Below are positions 55,918-64,000 of a stretch of DNA of 64,000 nt, in pieces (position 1 is the first letter of the stretch; every line of letters begins with the position of its first letter). The position numbers and the translations under genes were made by a program. The notes beneath the pieces were generated by a model that was given only the letters and a program-made list of their open reading frames with translations, searched no databases and had not been told where the DNA came from. Location of the stretch: NCBI GenBank assembly GCA_020796225.1, contig CM036756.1, forward strand, positions 50,076,363-50,140,362, written 5' to 3'. This stretch comes from Arion vulgaris. Lineage: Eukaryota; Mollusca; Gastropoda; Stylommatophora; Arionidae.

Positions 55918-56122
55918 CTCCTTCTTAATATTCTGTACCTTCACTCGATTCTCTGCAATAAGGTTTGTGTGTGCCAAAATGGCTTCTTCATGACTTAATT
56001 TTCCTAGTAGTCTCCTTTCTTCAAGGGCAGCAAGTTTCATTTCGAGATCTTGCTGCCTTTTCTCAGACTGCCATTTGTAAAAGTCAGTGGAATCATATGC
56101 ACCTGCCTCCAATTGTTTGAGA
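55918..56122 (-). CDS. Host gene first visible exon (long coiled coil)
   Basis: 205 bases between acceptor TTTATTTATTGTAG and donor GAG|GTGAGT. The first base finishes a serine codon, so an exon ending with two bases lies further upstream, outside what I could identify. The reading is LKQLEAGAYDSTDFYKWQSE, KRQQDLEMKLAALEERRLLG, KLSHEEAILAHTNLIAENRV, KVQNIKKE. The pattern of LEERRLxGKLSHEEAILAxxNLIxENR is the strongest sign of a conserved protein here and fits my memory of CFAP99-type proteins. No frame damage. Confidence 0.75.
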
Positions 56123-56210
56123 CTACAATAAATAAATGACAACTATTCATCTACATACACTTCAGCCATAATACTAGTAATGTAGCAGAACTGATATATT
56201 ACAATGTAAT

Positions 56211-56465
56211 TTCGCCCGAGTGGTTACCGAGGCCCAAATTTGGGGTGTAAAGAATAGAGCCACTGTTACCTGCCACACATGTCCTAAGAGGCGACTAAGG
56301 AAGTTTGGCTGAAATCAGATGCACATGTCTTAAACGTGTAGAATTCTATGCGTTTAGGGGCCTACTAAACTTACGTGCAACGTATACACGTTCTTGGCAA
56401 AGATCAAACATATCACAAAGAGTGACTAACATGAGTCGTAAAGAACGAACGCAAAGAAGAAGAGA
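56211..56465 (+). mobile_element. SINE S1, full-length copy
   Basis: 255 bases flanked by ACAATGTAAT at 56,201-56,210 and 56,466-56,475. Starts TTCGCCCGAGTGGTTACCG, with GTCCTAAGAGGCGACTAAGG near 56,281 and the 3' GAACGCAAAGAAGAAGAG end. It sits about 90 bases upstream of a host exon acceptor. Confidence 0.9.
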
Positions 56466-56487
56466 AGACAATGTAATGAAGCAGAAC

Positions 56488-57221
56488 ATAGTATTAACTG
56501 CTATTATTTAATCAAATATTGGTTATTAGAACCAGCATCACATGACTCCAGGAAGACCTACTGATGCCTCTCAGTAGAAGATAAAGGGACTGTTCCTGTT
56601 TATCATTGATTAAATACAATCTGTATTTAACCTTGCATTAATATATATGGAAGATGGAGGTCCTTTCTGCTAGATGTCAGAATAAGAAGAGGGACTGGTA
56701 TAGAGTGTGACCACAACCTACTGATAGGAAAATTAGGACTACAACTAAGGAAAACTAAGTTAGGAGAATGGAAACAACCATGACTTGATGTTGTTGTCAA
56801 TGCGGAGATTATTGCACTCATGGATCAGCACTCCCATCCAGGCGATATCATTATCTAGTATTAACTGCTATTATTTAATCAAATATTGGTTATTAGAACC
56901 AGCATCACATGACTCCAGGAAGACCTACTGATGCCTCTCAGTAGAAGATAAAGGGACTGTTCCTGTTTATCATTGATTAAATACAATCTGTATTTAACCT
57001 TGCATTAATATATATGGAAGATGGAGGTCCTTTCTGATAGATGTCAGAATAAGAAGAGGGACTGGTATAGAGTGTGACCACAACCTACTGATAGGAAAAT
57101 TAGCACTACAACTAAGGAAAACTAAGTTAGGAGAATGGAAACAACCATGACTTGATGTTGTTGTCAATGCGGAGATTATTGCACTCATGGATCAGCACTC
57201 CCATCCAGGCGATATCATTAT
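56488..57221 (+). repeat. Tandem duplication, 2 x 367 bp
   Basis: Copy one 56,488-56,854 and copy two 56,855-57,221 differ by only about two substitutions seen (GCTAGATG/GATAGATG and TTAGGACT/TTAGCACT). The unit includes a LINE D-type endonuclease end (GIECDHNLLIGKLGLQLRK) joined to the RNase H lead-in (NAEIIALMDQHSHPGDII). Copy two runs on into RNase H. Confidence 0.95.
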
Positions 57222-57805
57222 TCAGCACAACGGTCGCACACTTCATGAGGACTGTGTCGAGACAACGACATCGAGCATGACTATGGAGATCACTGCTGCC
57301 TCAGGGCTCTGTCATGGGTGGCTGAGCAACAGGCAACCCATACGATTATCATATCAGACTCGATGAATATGCTTCAAATGATTGAATCTGGAAGTATGCG
57401 TGTGGAATGGGTGGACAGCATTCGGAGATCACATCTCAAGAAAATGATATGGCTGTACACACCTGGACATGCTGGAGTGCAGGGTAACGAGCGTGCTGAT
57501 TTTCTTGCAAACAATGCCCCAACTCAAGCGTGCAGAAGTATGGACAGAGCCAATATCATCAAAGCGGTACGCTCTCAATTGTGTGACGTGGGCAAGTCCC
57601 AGACACTGGAACGAGTTCGAGAATTGGGCGTTAAGTTTGGACATGCCAGGCAGTGTTGTCTTCATGGTAGAAAGAGAAGATATAGTAATAAACTTCTCAT
57701 GGGTACGGTGAGCAAATGGACTTTAGGATGGCTGCTGCAGCAGAGGACAGAGCACGAATGGGAATGCCCAATGTGCCATGACGTCGATAGCATAACATAA
57801 CATAA
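57140..57805 (+). mobile_element. LINE D-type fragment: RNase H and C-terminus
   Basis: Plus strand: SSMTMEITAASG near 57,270, a 161-codon open frame (57,318-57,800) with IIISDSMNMLQMIESGSMRV, WLYTPGHAGVQGNERADFLA near 57,450 and WLLQQRTEHEWECPMCHD at the end. GHAGVQGNERAD is intact. The first carboxylate block is decayed (IIIQHNGR for IIYTDGS). It ends in CATAA pentamers at 57,789-57,803. The polymerase is missing. Confidence 0.85.
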
Positions 57806-57814
57806 CGACTTGAT

Positions 57815-58960
57815 GTAGAAAAACTAAAGAACCTACAAATAAAACAGCAGTTCAGACTAACTTAAAAAAAACGACTTCAGCATTTTACAGGAAACTGAAA
57901 TGGAAATCAACAAATTCAATCAGGCAGTAAAGCGATCTAGAGAAAACATAAAGAAAATACAAAAAGGAAGAATGGATTGTTCATAAAAATAAAGAAGTTA
58001 AAACAGGAGAAACTCTAATAAACACACATGTATGGAAAAACTGGTAGTAAAAGCAGAAGCAGCAGCAAACAGACATGATATTTACAACAGAACTAAGAAA
58101 CTAAACGGAATAGCAATCTCTTTTCAAAACTTGCCTATAAAACAAAGAATGGAAAGTTGATTACGGAAGAGAAAGAAACAGTGAAATTATGGAGAGAACA
58201 TTTTCAGTTACAACATCACATGAATTCATTGCTAATAGCATGTAGGAAGTACAACATGAAAATCAAAAAACAAAAGACCGAGATCATGAAAATCAGCAGA
58301 ACATCAAGCCAAGCAAACATACAAATAGACAACACCAGAGTAGAGAGTAGAGCAAGTTTCTGAATTCAAATATTTAAGCAGCATGTTCACAGAGGATGGA
58401 AAACCCTTTAGAGAAATAGAGACAAGGTGTCAAAAAGCAAATGCAATGACCTACCAGCTGGCACCATTACTACAACATCCAAAGATCAAGATGGAAGTGA
58501 AAAGACAAATGATAAAAGTATTTTTCTACCAACATTTTGTTACCAGTGCCAAACTTGGTCTCTTACAGCAGCACACCCCAGAAAGCTCACCACGTGTGAA
58601 ATGAAATGCTTGAGGAAGGCAGTGGGGTCACCAGGAAAGATAGACTACAAAATGAAGACATCAGAAGCAGAGTGGGCATAACTTCATGCATCGAATACAT
58701 CGAAAGACAACAAATGCAGTGGTTTAGTCATTTAATGAGAATGAAATACAACCAACCACCAATAGCAGCATACAATAAAAGAGATCGGGTACTAGAGCTA
58801 AGGGAAGACCAAGAAAAAGATGGATAAACAATATCGAGACCACACTACATAAACACGGATATAATACAACAAGGGCAACTCATCTGGCCTTGAACGCAAA
58901 TTAAAGCTCCCATCCCTACACTTAACGGCAAGAGTGGACAGCCAACACCATCTTCCACCT
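57815..58960 (+). mobile_element. RTE-like LINE family F copy 2 with RT core deleted
   Basis: The linker (KTKNGKLITEEKETVKLWRE near 58,139) is joined at about 58,203 directly to the post-catalytic region (CRKYNMKIKKQKTEIMKIS near 58,242). Motifs A to C of RT are absent. The C-terminus has RCQKANAMTYQL near 58,427, CYQCQTWSL near 58,540 and QQMQWFSHLMRM near 58,710. Confidence 0.75.
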
Positions 58961-59059
58961 GAGAATACACAATAGACATTTTAAACAGCTGCTAACTTGC
59001 CAATATCCATCTCTACTTGTAAATATAGCAGGCAGCATAGAAGGATTGATATATAAACC

Positions 59060-60450
59060 TTCAGAAGACCTCAGAAATAATACTGAAAGAGGTTATAAAG
59101 GTTCAGAAGATAAACAAGCACCCAGTTGGGATGGTATGTGTCCAGAGATGTTGAAAGTAGAAAAAATAAATCTAGGTTTCTCTGTTAGACATTTCAAGAT
59201 ATCTGGATGAAAGAAGAAGTTTCAGAGGAATTGAGGGATGGAAACACCATTACACAACCAAAGAAAGAGGATCTGGAAAATTGTGAGAGCTGGTGTGGTA
59301 TATCACATGTCAGTAATGAGTACAGAAGCTGTACAGACGCGATATTCGCCCTCAAACAGTTACTGGAAAGGACTGTCGAATCTGACAAACACCTGCATGT
59401 TGCTTTTGTAAAGCAGGAAAAAGCGTTCAACGATGTAGGCAGACACAAGTTGTGGAAAGTATTATCAACTTATGGGGTTCATGACCACCTAATCAATCTA
59501 TGCAAGAGCCTTTATATAAAAAGCCAGTTTAGGATTCGGACAAACACAGGACTATCAGAAAAATTTCAAGTAGGGTCAGGAGTAAGACAAGGATGCGTAC
59601 TATCTCCGCTGCTGTTCATCACATATATCGATCAAATCTGTAAAATATCTAACACCAACAAAGGAAACAACCCTGAGGAACTCTTAAACAAATTTCTTTT
59701 TGCAGATGATCAGGTTAATCATATCAACAACAGAAGAACAGCTACAGCAACACATTAACAGACTCCAGTTAACATGTAATGAATACGAGTAATGAATATG
59801 AGAGTAAACATCGACAAAACCGAACTAATGACATTCGCTAGAGCTCTAGGAAAATGCTACCAATATCTCCATCGACAATCACCCATTAAAATAAGTCAAA
59901 GACTTTACATATCTAGGAAGCATTTTTTCTGCAAACGGAAGAATAACTAATGAAATCCAACACAGATGCAACAAAGCAAATCAAATGATAGGACAAATGG
60001 CGCCAATTTTAAAATGCAAACATGTCCACATGAACACAACAAGATCAATGTTGAACACAATCTTTCTCCCCACATTATGCTACCAGTGTCAAACCTGGAC
60101 ACTGACATCAAATGATAGAAAAAAACTAGTCACAACAGAGATGCAGAGAGTCTATGCAGAATGCTGGGACAAGAAGAGACCGGTTGAGAAATGAAGACAT
60201 CAGGAAAAAAGTGGAAAAAGACATCAAGAAACAACAAATAAAATGGTTCGGCCACATAAGCAGACTACCAACAAACAGTGCACCTCAAAGAGCGTCGTTG
60301 CTCGATACAATGGATACAAAGCAAAAGGCCAGCCATGCAAAAGATGGACCTTAGAGATAACAGAGATGACAAAAGACACTATTTATGAAGCGCACACAAG
60401 GGCCCGTTCTAGAAATCTCTTCTTATCCTGACACTGTGAGGCAAAACAGG
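59060..60450 (+). mobile_element. RTE-like LINE family F copy 3
   Basis: Plus strand frame 59,207-59,758: YRSCTDAIFALKQLLER, FVKQEKAFNDVGRHKLWKVL near 59,405 (D of motif A is N: AFND), GVRQGCVLSPLLFITYID near 59,580 and FLFADDQ near 59,695. After shifts, TLCYQCQTWTL near 60,077, QQIKWFGHISRLP near 60,235 and RARSRNLFLS at 60,400. 5'-truncated in the linker. Confidence 0.8.
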
Positions 60451-60499
60451 ATTGGAGAAAGAAAAAAAAGAAAGTAAATAGTAAGATCGTGAATGACTG

Positions 60500-60610
60500 A
60501 AGCAATGGAAACCTTCTATCTTTTCAACATCATGTTAAACAAACAAGTCAGCATTGCAAGCATGGTCTTGCAGTTCTAACAGTTATCGTAGCCCCACACC
60601 TTGAGCAGCA
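60500..60610 (+). mobile_element. LINE D RT scrap
   Basis: Reads LSFQHHVKQTSQHCKHGLAV, close to the piece at 10,030-10,090. Too short for more. 60,611-60,889 shows nothing further. Confidence 0.5.
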
Positions 60611-60889
60611 CTGAAAAGTAAAATCAGACAAGAACAAACATAGCTTCTAAAAGGGGAAAATGCATTGGTCATACATTTTCATGCTGCGTCAAATACTAGA
60701 ACAGAAAAAAGATTGAAATAGTAAAGTTCACATGTATTTGTTGATTTTGAACAAGCTTGATTGTCTACACAGGGAATCTATGCACAGGATCTATCATCAT
60801 TATAGTATAGGCTATACCTACCAAAAAAAGTTGATTTTATCAAAGCATAATAAACTAACTTTTGATGCAAAGTAACTTGCACCAATCAT

Positions 60890-61010
60890 ATGACAGTGTT
60901 TTTTTGGTCAACACTGGGGTTAGTTAAGGATGTATACTATCACCTTTTTTATTCAATCTGATAATTGACTGGCTGATGACAGAAGTCACAAAGGAAAGAA
61001 ATACTGGCAT
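60890..61010 (+). mobile_element. RTE-like RT scrap
   Basis: Reads VNTGVS*GCILSPFLFNLII then DWLMTEVTKE, the GVRQGC.LSPLLFN block of family E or G. One stop in the motif. Confidence 0.55.
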
Positions 61011-62170
61011 TAGATGAACACTTTCTATCATTGAACAGTTCTCCAAGAAAATTAAAGCCATGCGGGATAGAAAGGAACAATATGACCCAACTGAAATTAT
61101 TAATGATGAAAACAGACATGCTCTAAATGAACCTACAATTACAATGAACAGATGGCGGCAATACTTTAATGCACTTCTCAACCTACAACAAGAAACCAAC
61201 TCAACACTCAAGAACACACAGTAAATGTAACTACAGAGCTAGAACCAAGTATAATGCTTTCAGAGATTAGAAATGCTGTAGACCCTAAAGGTCTAAAGAT
61301 CAGCTTTAGACCCTTTACTAGAGCATATGTGCTCTCCCCACTGCTGTTTATAACATACATGAACAACATAGGTAGAGAAGCAGGAATAGAGGAAGAAAAT
61401 AATATTTCAGAACTTTTATTTGCAGATGACCAAGTACTGATAGCAGAAAACGAGGAATCTCTCCAGAACCATTTGAGCTTAGTTAACATCAAGGGTGAGG
61501 ATTACAACATGGAAATAAATATAATAAAGACAGAGACAATGGCAATAAGTAGACAACCAAAAAACTTTACAATAAAACTCCAGAATGTAGAAAGAAAACA
61601 AACAATTGAGACTAAATACTTAGGAGCAATTTTCACAGCAGATGGAAGTATCGATAGCGAAATCAGCAATCGCACAAAAGCTAACCAGGTACAGTTGTTG
61701 TCACTGTTGTCAAATAAAGAGATATCGCTAAAAACTCATAAGAACGATTTTCTGGCCAACACTATGTTACCAGTGTCAAACATAGCCAATAACAGCAGCT
61801 AATGAGTGGAAAATCATAATGACAGAGATGAGGTGTCTTAGAAGAGCTGCAGGTGTGAGAATAAGAGACAAAATTAGAAATGAAGAAATCAGAAGAAGAC
61901 TGGATGTGAAACCAGTCATGCAATTCATAAAAGAACAACAGATTAAATAGTTTGGATACCTGCCAAGAATGCCCTGGTATCGCCTACCACAGAGAGCCAC
62001 ACAGAAAAAGTATAATGAGTACAAGGCAAGAGGAAGACCATGCAAAGATGGAGCGACGGCATCAAGAACAGCCTTACGAAAATGAATATCAGCTTACAAA
62101 ATGCCTTAAAACAAGCACACACAAGATCACTAGGTCCCCCAACACTTCTATAAAGAAGCAAATGGTGGAA
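61010..62170 (+). mobile_element. RTE-like LINE family F copy 4
   Basis: Linker TIEQ/IKAMRDRKEQYDPTEI near 61,050 and MNRWRQYFNALLNLQQET near 61,146, then a 182-codon frame (61,254-61,802) starting late in RT: LSPLLFITYMNNIGREAG, an intact ELLFADDQVLIAE near 61,410 and TKYLGAIFTADGS near 61,610. The C-terminus is shifted: RCLRRAAGVRIRDKIRNEEI near 61,830 and RARGRPC-type remains near 62,030. Palm motif A has been deleted between 61,250 and 61,330. Confidence 0.75.
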
Positions 62171-62859
62171 AAGAAGAAGAAGACTAGAGCATGTACTGAT
62201 ATTTGTTATAATGAAATGGGGGTGTCATATTTAGCAGAATTTTTTGGGGGGCCACCCGTGACCAGCAATTTAATTCTCTATCCGACTCTCAAACCATATA
62301 GTTGCACATCGCTGTTTTAAACGTTCCTCAAAGGTGCTCATTTTTTGTACTGAAGTTTAACAACTAATGTAATCAGTGGGACTATGTAGTGTTGAGGTAA
62401 GATGCTCGCCTCTCATTCCATAGGTACTCCCTGCATGGAGCGATCAGGATATTTTTCCAGAGATAGCTGTGTAGATGAGATAGAGTTTCTAGTTCTATAG
62501 AAGATGGATGATAAAACATATGTCCTATGTTTAAGTTGAGCAAGTGAAAAATCACTGGCAGTTAAAATCAATTAAGAGTTTGATGGAAACTGCTGTCCGA
62601 GCAAAATTCATTCAAAAATATATTTTAAAATAAAATTCCTACAACAATCATTACCATCTTCAAATTTCTATCGAGGACCCTCGCCAGTGCTACAGAGTTT
62701 GTGCACTGCTGCTGAGATCTTTCCATTAAAAAATAGATTGGAGCACACATAGTTATTCACCAAAGTGCATTGATGATGGTCCTATCAACAAAACCCACTG
62801 CGTAGGTAAATCAAGAGAGAAAAGAATTGCAGATCGAAAAAGAAGAAAAATCTTGGATG
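62171..62859. other. Mostly featureless; SINE S2 candidate inside
   Basis: At 62,385-62,480 the words TGTTGAGGTAAGATGCTCGC and ATATTTTTCCAGAGATA match the candidate SINE at 31,637, though its B box is decayed. No coding sequence is seen in the rest. Confidence 0.4.
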
Positions 62860-63450
62860 GGTAAAATCGAAGACTTTATTCAACAGGTGTGTTCACTTTA
62901 GGACATTGAACATGATTAATAAATGGTTACGAGTGTCAGCTGGCAACAATACATACTTTTCAGTATGTATCAAACAGACTAGAAGAAAACGCAGACAAAA
63001 AAACCCAGTGGTTGTGGATGCAGAGGTTCAGGAGTTGATTACTGAGAAATCGACTGAGGGCATATTGTCTGGCTGGAGTAACAGACTTTTACAAATACAT
63101 GCTTTTTCAGTGACTCATTGAGTATCAGTTTGTTGTATGCAGAGGCATGCAGGCATAAAAGTGAATGAACAGGTCGATAGGCTAGTTGACATGACTAGTG
63201 TAGAAAGTGGATAAACAATGGACCAGACAGATATTCTGAATGTCCTGAGATAGAGCTTGTAAACAATTTGAGGAATCGCAGTGAATCTGTAACCCTATCC
63301 AGACTGTAAGAATACCAGGGTGTAGTCAAACAAGAGCTCTGTGTTGGAAGCCAAAGAAAAATAATAACCCAACACAGAACTGGTGTCGACATCATACACT
63401 GAGAGACATCCTGAGGAAGAGATCAGAGCACTTATATACTATTTGGTTTG
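62860..63450 (+). mobile_element. LINE D copy 4 (RNase H region), heavily decayed
   Basis: Plus strand: KSWMGKIEDFIQQVCSL near 62,848 parallels GKSWIDQAEDCIQQVSSL at 47,467. The RNase H itself is reduced to a few words (FSDSLS near 63,100; NNLRNRSESVTLSRL near 63,255). Part of the domain between VQELI and the SDS block is deleted. Confidence 0.6.
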
Positions 63451-63588
63451 ATGGGTAGTGATAATCTGTCAACTAATCTGCACTAAACATACTATTTTAG
63501 CTATACTATTAGCAGTATAATGGGTAGTGATAATCTGTCAACTAATCTGCACTAAACATACTATTTTAGCTATACTATTAGCAGTAGA
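63451..63588. repeat. Tandem duplication, 2 x 69 bp
   Basis: ATGGGTAGTGATAATCTG at 63,451 recurs at 63,520. The two 69-base units are almost identical and lie between LINE D copy 4 and LINE G copy 3. Confidence 0.85.
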
Positions 63589-63594
63589 ATGTAG

Positions 63595-64000
63595 ACAAAG
63601 AGGGTGGAACAGATAGAGATGTCAAAATAAGAATATAGAAGGCAAGAGGAGCTTTCATTGCACTGGGAAACATTTGGAAGTCTTAAGAAATAAAATCTAG
63701 AACAAAAATGTGGATATTTAATTCTAATGTTAAAGCAGTTCTGCTGTATGGGTCAGAAACATGGAGAACTACTAAAACAATAATGCATAAACTGCAAACA
63801 ATCATCAACTGGTGTCTGCGTAGAATAGAGGGACTAAAATGATATGATAGGGTCACAAATGAGAAACTTATGGAGAGAACAAGACAGATTCCAGTAGACC
63901 AAGAGGTTAAAAAAAGATGCTGCTGATGGATAGGACACACTTTGCGAAAGCCTGAGGGGAATATAACAAGAAGGGTCCTTTCCTGGAACCTGGAGGGACA
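63595..64000 (+). mobile_element. LINE G copy 3, cut by the window edge
   Basis: Plus strand: EGGTDRDVKIRI near 63,600, VKAVLLYGSETWRTTKT near 63,730, RRIEGLK near 63,818, VTNEKLMERTRQIPVDQEV near 63,853 and WIGHTLRKPEGNITRRVLS near 63,928. Close to 25,090-25,412. It continues past the window. Confidence 0.8.

Larger units (their letters stand above)
8523..56122 (-). other. Span of the host coiled-coil gene (8 exons, 5' end outside window)
   Basis: Eight minus-strand exons (listed separately) join in frame: phases 0, 2, 1, 0, 0, 0 and 0 across the seven introns. They total 796 bases, giving 264 residues and a stop. The product is rich in E, K, Q and R with heptad-like helices, and includes the block VDLTSTPGIGLFSEMSIVELRERL. 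I associate that block with CFAP99-type flagellar proteins; this comes from memory. Introns are about 3.1, 15.6, 6.2, 5.0, 12.6, 4.1 and 0.17 kb. The first exon here begins in mid-codon, so the N-terminal part lies beyond 56,122 and was not found within the window. Confidence 0.6.

Noticed and set aside
57318..57800. Host RNase H1 gene
   Set aside because: The domain is followed by a LINE-type C-terminus and a CATAA tail, and the first catalytic block is degraded.

Overview
The window looks like intronic and intergenic DNA of a ciliated invertebrate animal. It is dominated by dead transposable elements: several LINE families (some with RNase H), Penelope-like elements, hAT transposons, SINEs and MITEs. 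Most reading frames carry stops and frameshifts. One host gene is supported, on the minus strand: eight short exons from 56,122 down to 8,523 whose splice phases all fit together, giving 264 residues of a charged coiled-coil protein. It most resembles the C-terminal part of the cilia- and flagella-associated protein CFAP99, a name recalled from family knowledge and not checked. The short 18S rRNA piece near the left edge has a somewhat mollusc-like sequence, but I would not name a phylum.

Layout. 1-450: 18S 5' end with probable spacer. 450-6,705: an RNase H-type LINE (family A) whose 5' region is a diverged 1.5 kb inverted repeat. 6.7-8.4 kb: RTE-like LINE (family C). 8.5-8.9 kb: last two host exons. 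8.9-13 kb: LINE scraps, a TTAA-flanked MITE and one exon. 14.1-15.1 kb: LINE F. 15.1-21.8 kb: LINE G split by a hAT element, itself split by a family A LINE; both insertions carry target-site duplications. 22-25.4 kb: PLE scrap, LINE D and LINE G copies with nested RTE-H and SINE insertions. 25.7 kb: exon. 25.9-29.6 kb: decayed BED-finger hAT element with a SINE and a 5'-inverted LINE inside. 30.9 kb: exon. 31.4-35 kb: hAT MITE, a remnant encoding 27-residue repeats plus a coiled coil, then a polypurine tract and LTR-like sequence. 35.5-36.6 kb: PLE scraps and a mariner-type MITE. 37.1 kb: exon. 37.4-46.7 kb: LINE E carrying a ZMYM-type hAT, a nearly complete LINE D, a SINE and an RTE-H fragment. 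46.9-51.2 kb: LINE D split by an inverted-repeat Penelope element. 51-55.5 kb: LINE, PLE, MITE and SINE scraps around one exon. 55.9 kb: exon. 56-64 kb: SINE, a 367 bp tandem duplication and LINE F, D and G fragments.

How it fits together. The host exons keep their frames while introns of up to about 15.6 kb are filled by successive waves of insertions. Target-site duplications at nested sites give a relative order: LINE E and G first, then hAT, LINE D and RTE-H, then family A LINE, SINE and PLE. No bacterial operon, CRISPR array or convincing functional RNA gene was seen. I ran no searches; family names rest on recognised motifs.
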